10,680 nt of DNA from Noviherbaspirillum sp. (lineage in GTDB: Bacteria > Pseudomonadota > Gammaproteobacteria > Burkholderiales > Burkholderiaceae), in NCBI GenBank assembly GCA_028292785.1, contig JAQGLQ010000377.1:1-10680 (forward strand), written 5' to 3'. The notes below the pieces were generated by a model, which worked only from the letters and a program-made list of their open reading frames with translations, was not told where the DNA came from and made no database searches. Made by a program: the position numbers and the translations under genes. Position 1 is the stretch's first letter; each line of letters starts with the position of its first letter. Below, piece by piece: positions 1-5,966 of the stretch.

Positions 1-1332
1 GGCGCGGGCGCGGGGGCGGCGACGGGCGGTCTGCTCGGCGCGCTGATCGGCTGGGGCATCCCGGAAGAACGCATCAAGCACTATGAGAGCGGCCTGAAGC
101 AGGGCGGCATTCTGATGGGAGTGAAGCCGCGTTCCGAGGAGGATGCCACCTTCCTCGAAGAGCACTGGCGCAACAGCAACGGCCAGCATATCTACCGGCC
201 CGGAAGCATGTCGCAGAGCGCGGGGATGTCCGGACATACGGTGATCGGCGTCTACGACAATCGTTCCGATGCGGATAACGCGGTGCAGGCGCTGGCCGAC
301 GCGGGGATCGCGCGCGCAAATATCCATCTGAATGCGGAACCGTCCTCATCCGCCTCAGGCCAGTCCGCCTCGTCGTATACCGGCCAGGACAGCGGCCAGC
401 ACAGCGGCTCGGGCATAGGCGGATTCTTCCGCAATCTGTTCGGCATGGACGACGCCAGCGAGCGCGACGTGTATGCGGAGTCCGTGCGGCGCGGCAGCTA
501 TGTGCTGACGGTGGACGTGCAGGATGAAGACCAGGCCGATCGCGTGACCGACATCATGGCCCGCTTCGACGCGGTCGATATCGACGAGCGGTCGAGCCAG
601 TGGAAGAAGCAGGGCTGGAGCGGCTACAACCCGGACGCGCCGAGATTCTCCGATGCCGAAATCGAGCAGGAACGCAGCAGCTATGCGCAAAGCCGCACAT
701 CCGCCACTGGCGAAGGAACACGCATACCGGTCGTGGAAGAACAGCTGAAAGTCGGCAAGCGCGAAGTGCAGCGCGGCGGCATCCGGGTGGTGCGGCGCAT
801 GACGGAAACCCCGGTGCACGAGTCGGTCCAGTTGCGCGAAGAGCATGTCAACGTCGAGCGCCGCCCGGTCGACAAGCCGGCCACGGAAGCCGACTTCGCC
901 GCCTTCAAGGAAGGTTCGGTGGAACTGCGCGAAATGGCGGAAGAGCCGGTGGTTTCCAAGACCGCGCGCGTCGTCGAAGAGGTCGTGGTCGGCAAGGAAG
1001 TGTCGCAACGGACCGAGCAGATCAACGACACTGTGCGTCGTACCGATGTGGAGGTCGAACAGCTGGGCGCCTCGGGCGACGACGCCGACTTCCGCCGGCA
1101 CTGGCAGACCAGCTACGGGGCTTCGGGCGGCCGTTATGAAGACTTTGACGCCGCCTATCGGTATGGATCGACGGTCTCGGCCAACGAGCGTTACAAGAAC
1201 TATCAATGGTCGGAAGTCGAGCCCCAGCTGCGCAGCGACTGGGAATCGAACCATCCCGGCAGCACATGGGAGAAGGTGAAGGATGCGGTGCGCTATGGCG
1301 CCGAGCGCGTCACCGGCAACCGGCATCATTAA
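1..1332 (+). CDS. YsnF/AvaK-type stress protein with YflT-like and DUF2382 domains (5' partial)
   Basis: The frame is open from the first base, so the true start lies upstream; the ATG at 115 is internal. Counting residues from base 1, residues 1-38 are a Gly/Ala-rich hydrophobic stretch followed by the GIPEERIKHYESG motif, which is the typical end of a YflT (general stress protein 17M-like) module. A second module begins near residue 79 (HTVIGVYDN) and runs to about 197, holding a Gly-rich GIGGFFRNLFG segment. Residues about 241-356 form a DUF2382 (YsnF/AvaK) domain, starting RIPVVEEQLKVGKREV and rich in charged beta-strand repeats. The last 80 residues are a polar aromatic tail (FRRHWQTSYG, then DWESNHPGSTWEKVK), seen in related proteins I remember from Burkholderiales. 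The family is linked to general stress and desiccation; the biochemical role is unknown. The product looks cytoplasmic in the part seen. The family call is secure, the function is not. Confidence 0.9.
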   Translation, partial: GAGAGAATGGLLGALIGWGIPEERIKHYESGLKQGGILMGVKPRSEEDATFLEEHWRNSNGQHIYRPGSMSQSAGMSGHTVIGVYDNRSDADNAVQALADAGIARANIHLNAEPSSSASGQSASSYTGQDSGQHSGSGIGGFFRNLFGMDDASERDVYAESVRRGSYVLTVDVQDEDQADRVTDIMARFDAVDIDERSSQWKKQGWSGYNPDAPRFSDAEIEQERSSYAQSRTSATGEGTRIPVVEEQLKVGKREVQRGGIRVVRRMTETPVHESVQLREEHVNVERRPVDKPATEADFAAFKEGSVELREMAEEPVVSKTARVVEEVVVGKEVSQRTEQINDTVRRTDVEVEQLGASGDDADFRRHWQTSYGASGGRYEDFDAAYRYGSTVSANERYKNYQWSEVEPQLRSDWESNHPGSTWEKVKDAVRYGAERVTGNRHH

Positions 1333-1357
1333 GCCATCAAGCATCACGCAGGATGAC

Positions 1358-1389
1358 CGGCCCGCTTCGTCAGCCGACGAAGCGGGCCG
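1358..1389. terminator. Strong hairpin between convergent genes, probable bidirectional terminator
   Basis: A perfect 13-bp inverted repeat (arms 1358-1370 and 1377-1389) encloses a 6-base loop. It lies in the 63-bp gap between the stop of the stress protein (+) and the stop of the amidohydrolase (-), so it can serve both. Neither side has a clear T-run, so it may act with Rho or as a 3'-end stabiliser rather than as a classical intrinsic terminator. Confidence 0.6.
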
Positions 1390-1395
1390 CGATGT

Positions 1396-2895
1396 TCACG
1401 CCGAGTCCTTCAACGCATAACCGTAAGCGAGATTGGTGCGTCCCGCGCCATGCTCGTCATACAGATTCTTGTAAGATGCCAGCCGGTCGCTCGCGAGAGC
1501 GCTGCGCAGCGACGGCTGCACCTGATAGAGACGCGCATTATTCCCGCCGAATATCGCGTTCTTGATAGGACCGTCCGCCGCCCCGAGCGGCGCCAGCCCA
1601 TATTTGCGCTGCAGGTCCTCCGGAATCTCCATGCGCCGCAATGCCTCGATCTGCCATTGCGGCGAACCGGTCCAGATCGCGTCGGTGCCCCAGCATACGT
1701 GGTCGGCGCCGAGTCCCTTGATCAGCTGACCCATCATGACGGCCGAGACGCGCGGATCGGCGATCGTCGATTGCGCGAACAACTGGCCGACATCGGCGTA
1801 GACATTGCTCACGCCATACTTCGCCGGCACTTCGGCCAGATCGGTGACCCACTCGACGCGCCCGGTGCGTTCGAACTGCGCCCACGCATCCTTCACCCCG
1901 CCACCCGACCAGCGATAGCCGCCGTGGTAGATGATGAAATTGAGCTGCGGCCAGTCTTTCGCCGCCTTGCCGACGTCGCGCACATCCGAATATGCCAGCA
2001 GATGCGGATACTGCTTTTCCACCGAAGGCGGAAACAGTCCCTTGTGAATGCAGACATTCCTGATGCCGGCTTTCAGGAACTTCTCGTAGGCGGGATACAC
2101 CAGCTTTTCGTCATCCAGCCGCCATGGATGTTTCGACAGCTCCTTGTGGGTGTTGTCGCCGATGGTATAGCCCTTCATCGAATCCGGCTTCAGTTCCGCC
2201 AGCGCATGATCGATCTGCTCCATCCATCCCGGATAGCCGGGCGTGAAGATCGCATGCGAAAACATGCGCTTGGTGCCGGCCAGCCCATTCACGGAGGCGC
2301 GCGCCTGCGCCTTCATTTCATTGGTCAGGAACCAGTCTTCCGGCACTTCCGACGGCGCGCCGCTGATGCAGGCGATCTTGGTATCGCTATCGAGGAAGAT
2401 TTCCTTGATGTAGTTGGTGAACATCAGGTCATCCAGCGTCTGTTCCTTCTCGGACAGGCCCGGGTTCCAGCCCGCCTTGCCGACCGCCTTGCGCTGCTGC
2501 ACGAAGCCTTGCAGGCGCGTGCCGGGCCGCAGGAAATGCGTATGCATATCCATGATGAATTGGCCTGACAGCGCCCGCGCGCGTTCGTTGGCCTGCTCGG
2601 GCGTCTGCGCCTCCGCCCGCGATACGCCGAACAGCGGACCGTAGGTGTCGTTCATCGCCAGGAAGGCGGTCGCCATGCCGGCGGCCGTCTGAAAAAAACG
2701 GCGGCGGCTCATGCCCAGCCGTTTGGCGGCGAGCATGCCCATTTCCTTCACGCGTGCTTCGAATTCGCGCTGCTTCGGAGTCTGCGGACCCGGCATGAAT
2801 TCGTCGCTCGATATCGACTGTACCGGGATCGGGGAAGGAAACAGGGATTCAGCGGACGACAGCTTATTCAGTTCTTCGTCGGACAGCATGCTCAT
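1396..2895 (-). CDS. Tat-exported metal-dependent amidohydrolase (amidohydrolase_2 family)
   Basis: A 499-residue protein of the amidohydrolase_2 family (PF04909), TIM-barrel metal hydrolases or decarboxylases. Visible metal ligands are the HxH of DMHTHF (H118, H120), H284 in CIHKG, H324 in IIYHGGY and D405 in CWGTDAIW. Residues 63-69 (SRRRFFQ) are a near-perfect twin-arginine motif, followed by a hydrophobic stretch (about 70-82) and an AEA cleavage site near residue 96, so the mature enzyme should be periplasmic and exported folded with its metal. The start at 2895 is supported by AGGAGA five bases upstream. That start leaves a 62-residue polar region before the twin arginines, much longer than a usual Tat n-region; an internal start at M62 has no good ribosome binding site. 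The gene appears monocistronic. Family members act on ring-derived carboxylates or lactones, but the substrate cannot be read from the sequence. Confidence 0.88.
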   Translation of the reverse strand: MSMLSDEELNKLSSAESLFPSPIPVQSISSDEFMPGPQTPKQREFEARVKEMGMLAAKRLGMSRRRFFQTAAGMATAFLAMNDTYGPLFGVSRAEAQTPEQANERARALSGQFIMDMHTHFLRPGTRLQGFVQQRKAVGKAGWNPGLSEKEQTLDDLMFTNYIKEIFLDSDTKIACISGAPSEVPEDWFLTNEMKAQARASVNGLAGTKRMFSHAIFTPGYPGWMEQIDHALAELKPDSMKGYTIGDNTHKELSKHPWRLDDEKLVYPAYEKFLKAGIRNVCIHKGLFPPSVEKQYPHLLAYSDVRDVGKAAKDWPQLNFIIYHGGYRWSGGGVKDAWAQFERTGRVEWVTDLAEVPAKYGVSNVYADVGQLFAQSTIADPRVSAVMMGQLIKGLGADHVCWGTDAIWTGSPQWQIEALRRMEIPEDLQRKYGLAPLGAADGPIKNAIFGGNNARLYQVQPSLRSALASDRLASYKNLYDEHGAGRTNLAYGYALKDSA

Positions 2896-2924
2896 GATGG
2901 TCTCCTGGCTGGAATGCGCAGGCC

Positions 2925-2953
2925 AGTATAGAACACCACACCATGCCGAAAGG
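2925..2953 (-). promoter_or_regulatory. Candidate sigma-70 promoter for the amidohydrolase
   Basis: On the minus strand TATACT (2930-2925) is a good -10 box. It would start transcription about 20-25 bases before the ATG at 2895. With a 17-base spacer the -35 position holds CCTTTC, a poor match, so the call rests on the -10 and its distance. Confidence 0.4.
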
Positions 2954-3095
2954 CGTTCGAGACCGTATTGCTTTGTCTATCCCATAAATAGGGTATGGAA
3001 CTTTTCCCGGCCAGGGTGTGTAATTCGGCATCCCTTCAAGGGCGTTTCATTTGCCTGCTTCCTCAAGGGTCGCAGCTGTCGATCAGGAGAAAATA

Positions 3096-3293
3096 TTGCG
3101 TGCCGTATGTATAAGAATTGCAATTTGCGCCGGCGCATTCATCGGCGCAACATGCGCGCTTGCACATGGTGGGGTCTTGCTTTACCAGCACAGCAATATC
3201 TTCCGCGATGCGCGGAATATCGAAGCGCCCGCTTCACCGACAGCAAATGAAGTCATCCCGGATAATGCGCAACACGCCGTACATGGCGACTGA
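3096..3293 (+). CDS. Possible small exported peptide, TTG start, unrecognised
   Basis: A 65-residue reading frame starting with TTG at 3096, placed seven bases after a good AGGAG. The first 23 residues look like a signal peptide: Arg at positions 2 and 7, a hydrophobic core (about 8-19), and an ALA cleavage site before His24. The mature part would be about 42 polar residues with several His, Asn and Asp. The same frame is open from an ATG at 3051, but that start has no ribosome binding site and would bury the hydrophobic core. Third codon positions are less GC-rich than in the neighbouring genes, which could mean a foreign or very young gene, or a chance frame. I do not recognise a family. 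The case rests on ribosome binding site plus signal peptide and is suggestive only. Confidence 0.42.
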   Translation: MRAVCIRIAICAGAFIGATCALAHGGVLLYQHSNIFRDARNIEAPASPTANEVIPDNAQHAVHGD

Positions 3294-3462
3294 GAACCAT
3301 GGCCTGATGCAATCGCAGCATTTACGTGACAGGTAAAAAAATCGGCATGGCGCAAGAAACATTGCTGTGTCTGATCAACATTTCCGCCGCGCGCTTCAAA
3401 TAAATTATGTTTTTGCGAAGCGCAACATAGCGTGGACGGCTACGTCGGCTATCGGAGGATCT

Positions 3463-3927
3463 ATGTTCGATATGGAACTGCCATGGTGGGAATTCGTTGT
3501 CAGAGGCGCAGTCGTCTATTGCGTACTGCTGATCCTGGTGCGGATTTCCGGAAAACGGACGGTGGGACAATTCAGACCGTTCGACCTGCTGGTCGTGATG
3601 CTGCTGAGCGAGGCGGTTTCCAACTCGCTGTCCGGCTCGGATAACTCGATGGTGGGGGGATTGATCGTCGCCGCGACCCTGATCGCCCTGAACACATTGC
3701 TCGCAGTGGTAACGGCCCGCAGCCGGAAGATTGCCGATTTCATCGATGGCACGCCCATATTGCTCGGGCGCGACGGCAGGATTTTCCATGAAACGCGCAT
3801 AGCGGCCCGGATCTCCGAGGACGATATCCAACAGGCGCTTCATGAGGCGGACTGCACGCTGGACAAGGTAAAGTGCATTTTCCTTGAAACGGACGGAAGC
3901 ATCAGCATTCTGCAGCGCGGAGGCTGA
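3463..3927 (+). CDS. DUF421 / YetF-type membrane protein
   Basis: A 154-residue member of the DUF421 family (YetF/YcaP-like). The ATG at 3463 is chosen because GGAGG lies four bases upstream and the protein then begins MFDMELPWWE, as family members do; the frame is open further upstream to 3367 without support. Three membrane segments are visible at about 10-28, 40-58 and 64-84. Between the first two is the family signature RISGKRTVGQFRPFDLL (residues 27-43). Residues about 88-152 form the small cytoplasmic YetF C-terminal domain (FIDGTPILLGRDGRI, then ISEDDIQQALHE). The length is close to the short form of the family. The molecular function is not established; related spore proteins are involved in membrane or germination processes, which does not carry over here. 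No operon partner is obvious. Confidence 0.9.
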   Translation: MFDMELPWWEFVVRGAVVYCVLLILVRISGKRTVGQFRPFDLLVVMLLSEAVSNSLSGSDNSMVGGLIVAATLIALNTLLAVVTARSRKIADFIDGTPILLGRDGRIFHETRIAARISEDDIQQALHEADCTLDKVKCIFLETDGSISILQRGG

Positions 3928-3937
3928 TGCCGTTCAT

Positions 3938-3959
3938 GCGCATATGAAGCGCATATGAA
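3938..3959 (+). repeat. Two perfect 11-bp tandem repeats with CATATG cores
   Basis: The unit GCGCATATGAA occurs twice in direct succession (3938-3948, 3949-3959), followed by a degenerate third copy beginning GAGCATGATAC. The first copy also sits in an inverted pair, TTCAT...ATGAA. It lies 11 bases after the DUF421 stop and about 85 bases before the HPP gene start, so it may be an operator or a simple duplication. Confidence 0.6.
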
Positions 3960-4003
3960 GAGCATGATACGGCCCGCTGAAGGTGGCCCGGGCGTACATC
4001 TGC

Positions 4004-4009
4004 GATAAT
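4004..4009 (+). promoter_or_regulatory. Candidate -10 box for the HPP-CBS gene
   Basis: GATAAT stands 33 bases before the ATG at 4043. A start of transcription near 4016 would leave the ATG at 4043 as the first usable start and exclude the GTG at 3983. No good -35 box is visible 16-18 bases upstream. Confidence 0.35.
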
Positions 4010-4042
4010 CGGCACCCCGTGCATTGGCCGATTGCCTTTCAA

Positions 4043-5236
4043 ATGAACCGACTGTTTTCGAGATTTTTCCGTTATCTTCCCGAAGCGCTCGAAGTCTCGC
4101 AACGAGAGCGGGCGCGTTCCGTGCTGGGCGCGCTGATCGGCATCGCGGTCACCGGCTTGCTGGGCCGCTTCATCATCGGCGACGATCCGCTTCTGCCATG
4201 GCTGATCGCGCCCATGGGCGCGTCGGCCGTACTGCTGTTCGCCGTGCCCGCCAGTCCACTTGCGCAGCCCTGGCCGGTGTTCGGCGGCAACGTGATTTCC
4301 GCCCTTATCGGTGTGATGTGCAATGGCTGGATCGGGCAGCCGTTGATTGCCGCGACGGTCGCGTGTGCCGGTGCGATCGCCGTCATGTTTTCTCTCCGAT
4401 GCCTGCATCCCCCCGGCGGCGCGGTGGCGCTCACCGCGGCTCTTGGCGCTCCCGGCGTCGCCCAGCACGGATTCGCTTTCGCGCTGTCCCCGGTCGCCCT
4501 GAATTCGGCGGTAATACTGTTGACCGCGCTTGCGTACAGCCGGCTTTGCGGCCGGCCTTATCCGCATGTGGCCGCAAGTCATGCCAATCCGCACCAGACG
4601 CGCGATCCGCTGCCGTCGGAGCGGGTGGGCGTCGCTCCGGACGACCTGGATGCCGCGCTGCTCCAGTACAACCAGTTGCTCGATGTCAGCCGGGACGATC
4701 TGGCGGAGATCTTCCGGCGCACCGAGATGAATGCGTATCAACGCCATTTCGGCAGGATCACCTGCGCCGACATCATGTCGCGCGACGTGGTGAAAGCGGA
4801 GTTCGGAACCGAGTTGCAGCATGCCTGGGATCTGCTGCGCGGACACCATATCAAGGCGCTGCCGGTGGTAAGCAGATTCAACCGTGTGATAGGCATCGTG
4901 ACGTTGCACGATTTTCTGCGGCAGGCCGACGTGGATAAGGCTGACGTACTTTCCGCACGGCTGCGGCGCCTCTTGAAGCGCACCTCGGGCATGAACTCGT
5001 CCAAGCCCGAGGTGGTCGGCCAGATCATGACGGCGACCGTGCAATGCGCCTTTGTCGATGAGCCGATCGCGAGCCTTGTTCCGCACTTTTCCGACAACGG
5101 CTTTCATCATGTGCCGGTGATCGATCGCAACCAGCGGCTGGTAGGCATCGTCTCGCAGTCGGATCTGATCGCGGCGCTTTACCGGACCCTGCTGGAAGAA
5201 AAGGAAGGCGATGCCTTACTTCACCACCAAGCTTGA
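4043..5236 (+). CDS. HPP-family membrane protein with two C-terminal CBS domains
   Basis: A 397-residue fusion protein. Residues about 25-165 form the HPP domain (PF04982): four hydrophobic segments, the conserved PWLIAPMGASAVLLF block (52-66), PWPVFGGNVIS (76-86), and the name-giving HPP at 122-124 followed by GGAVALTA. After a linker come two CBS domains, about 238-293 (ADIMSRDVV, then VIGIVTLHDFL) and 324-380 (QIMTATVQ, then LVGIVSQSDLI). CBS pairs usually bind adenine nucleotides and gate their partner, so the natural reading is a transporter or channel controlled by cell energy state. Plant and cyanobacterial HPP proteins have been linked to nitrite transport, but no bacterial substrate can be assigned here. 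I prefer the ATG at 4043 because the protein then begins MNRLFSRFFRYLP as relatives do; neither it nor the GTG at 3983 has a strong ribosome binding site. Confidence 0.9.
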   Translation: MNRLFSRFFRYLPEALEVSQRERARSVLGALIGIAVTGLLGRFIIGDDPLLPWLIAPMGASAVLLFAVPASPLAQPWPVFGGNVISALIGVMCNGWIGQPLIAATVACAGAIAVMFSLRCLHPPGGAVALTAALGAPGVAQHGFAFALSPVALNSAVILLTALAYSRLCGRPYPHVAASHANPHQTRDPLPSERVGVAPDDLDAALLQYNQLLDVSRDDLAEIFRRTEMNAYQRHFGRITCADIMSRDVVKAEFGTELQHAWDLLRGHHIKALPVVSRFNRVIGIVTLHDFLRQADVDKADVLSARLRRLLKRTSGMNSSKPEVVGQIMTATVQCAFVDEPIASLVPHFSDNGFHHVPVIDRNQRLVGIVSQSDLIAALYRTLLEEKEGDALLHHQA

Positions 5237-5258
5237 ACCGAGAATCGGTGGCGCGTGA

Positions 5259-5292
5259 ACTTTTATCAAAAATCGTATATCGAATGACAAGA
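5259..5292 (+). promoter_or_regulatory. AT-rich leader upstream of the RlpA-like gene, possible promoter
   Basis: This stretch is clearly more AT-rich than its surroundings and contains TATATC (5276-5281), a possible -10 box. No convincing -35 box is seen. It lies in the 125-bp gap between the HPP-CBS gene and the RlpA-like gene. Confidence 0.25.
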
Positions 5293-5361
5293 TGTCGTGC
5301 GGAACTTGCATTCCCGACGGTTCGCTGGTTCACGGCGTAATCTGTTCCGATGAGGTTAGGC

Positions 5362-5871
5362 ATGAAAAATACGAAAAAGAATTGTCGTACTGTCATTCTT
5401 GTGCTCGCGTGTTGCCTCGGCGCACCGGCATGGGCCGACGTTCCCGACAAGGCTGCGTCGCCACCCGCCGCCAAAGCGGCAGCAAAGAAACCCGTGCTCG
5501 ACCATTCAGGCCAGCCGCGCAAGGGCAAGGCATCGTATTACCACAAGAAATTCCATGGCAGGAAGATGGCCGACGGCACGCCGATGAACCCGAATGCCAA
5601 TATCGCGGCAAGCAGAACCTTGCCTTTGGGCACCACTGCCGAGGTGACCAACCTGGCAAACGGCAAGAGCGAAATCGTCGAGATCCGCGACCGCGGGCCG
5701 TATATCGATGGCCGTATCGTCGATTTGTCGCCCAAAGTAGCGGAAAAGCTCGATATGAAGGAAGACGGCATCGTGCCGGTGGTGGTCACGCCGATCAAGG
5801 TGCCGCTGCCGGACGGCAGCATCAAGCTCGGCGCCGGCGCCTCTTCAGTGGAATACAGCTCCGGGCAGTAG
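5362..5871 (+). CDS. Exported RlpA-like double-psi beta-barrel protein with altered active-site positions
   Basis: A 169-residue exported protein. The ATG at 5362 has GAGG six bases upstream and gives a clean signal peptide (KNTKK, hydrophobic core 10-20, AWA cleavage before Asp26). Cys17 and Cys18 lie near the end of the core, but Arg9 and the residue order make a lipobox doubtful. A Lys/Ala/Pro linker (27-53) leads to an RlpA-like double-psi beta-barrel domain, about 55-145: GKASYYHKKFHGRKMADGT, then RTLPLGTTAEVTNLANG, then RDRGPYIDGRIVDLS. Classical RlpA lytic transglycosylases carry Glu in the A(N/S)GE turn and His in AAHKTLP; here they are Thr73 and Ser84, while Asp110 of RDRGPY is kept. 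There is no C-terminal SPOR domain. It may bind or remodel peptidoglycan, but lytic activity is uncertain. A similar Ser-type subfamily seems common in Burkholderiales, from memory. Confidence 0.88.
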   Translation: MKNTKKNCRTVILVLACCLGAPAWADVPDKAASPPAAKAAAKKPVLDHSGQPRKGKASYYHKKFHGRKMADGTPMNPNANIAASRTLPLGTTAEVTNLANGKSEIVEIRDRGPYIDGRIVDLSPKVAEKLDMKEDGIVPVVVTPIKVPLPDGSIKLGAGASSVEYSSGQ

Positions 5872-5886
5872 TCTGCTCTCGGTTTT
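5861..5886 (+). terminator. Possible intrinsic terminator overlapping the RlpA-like stop codon
   Basis: Around the TAG stop, GGGCAG and CTGCTC can pair (one G-U pair) over a TAGT loop, with a possible outer CCG/CGG closure; TTTT follows directly (5883-5886). The stem is short and the U-run brief, so this is a modest candidate. Confidence 0.4.
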
Positions 5887-5890
5887 CCTG

Positions 5891-5919
5891 TTACCGCTGC
5901 GCACATGTGCCGCTACAAT
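5891..5919 (+). promoter_or_regulatory. Sigma-70-like promoter for the TPR-methyltransferase gene
   Basis: TACAAT (5914-5919) is a strong -10 box. Exactly 17 bases upstream is TTACCG (5891-5896), a weak -35. Transcription would start near 5926, about 40 bases before the ATG at 5967. This suggests the gene is transcribed apart from the RlpA-like gene. Confidence 0.5.
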
Positions 5920-5966
5920 TGGCGCAACCACTGCGTTCGCGCCAACATCTCCCAGGAAGCGGTCAC

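Noticed and set aside
355..1347. Long antisense frame opposite the stress protein
   Set aside because: It is a GC-bias shadow; the + strand has clear domain matches, while the antisense product has no recognisable pattern.
1450..2568. Long + strand frame opposite the amidohydrolase
   Set aside because: It is His/Arg-rich shadow sequence; the minus strand carries the Tat motif and all metal ligands.
2978..2996. Apparent palindrome CCCATAAATAGGG and promoter-like bases before the small peptide
   Set aside because: Only three bases pair on each side, and no -35/-10 pair fits at proper spacing.
3902..5110. Long antisense frame opposite the HPP-CBS gene
   Set aside because: The + strand shows the HPP and CBS motifs; the antisense product is low-complexity Arg/Gln/His.
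5237..5249. ACCGA-GAA-TCGGT hairpin just after the HPP-CBS stop
   Set aside because: A 5-bp stem with no T-run directly after it is too weak to call a terminator.
5389..5396. CTGTCAT resembling half a Pho box
   Set aside because: It is a single half-site inside the RlpA-like coding sequence and has no partner at the required spacing.
5292..5966. Upstream extension of the TPR-methyltransferase frame
   Set aside because: The frame is open only by composition; it overlaps the RlpA-like gene, while 5967 has its own ribosome binding site and promoter.
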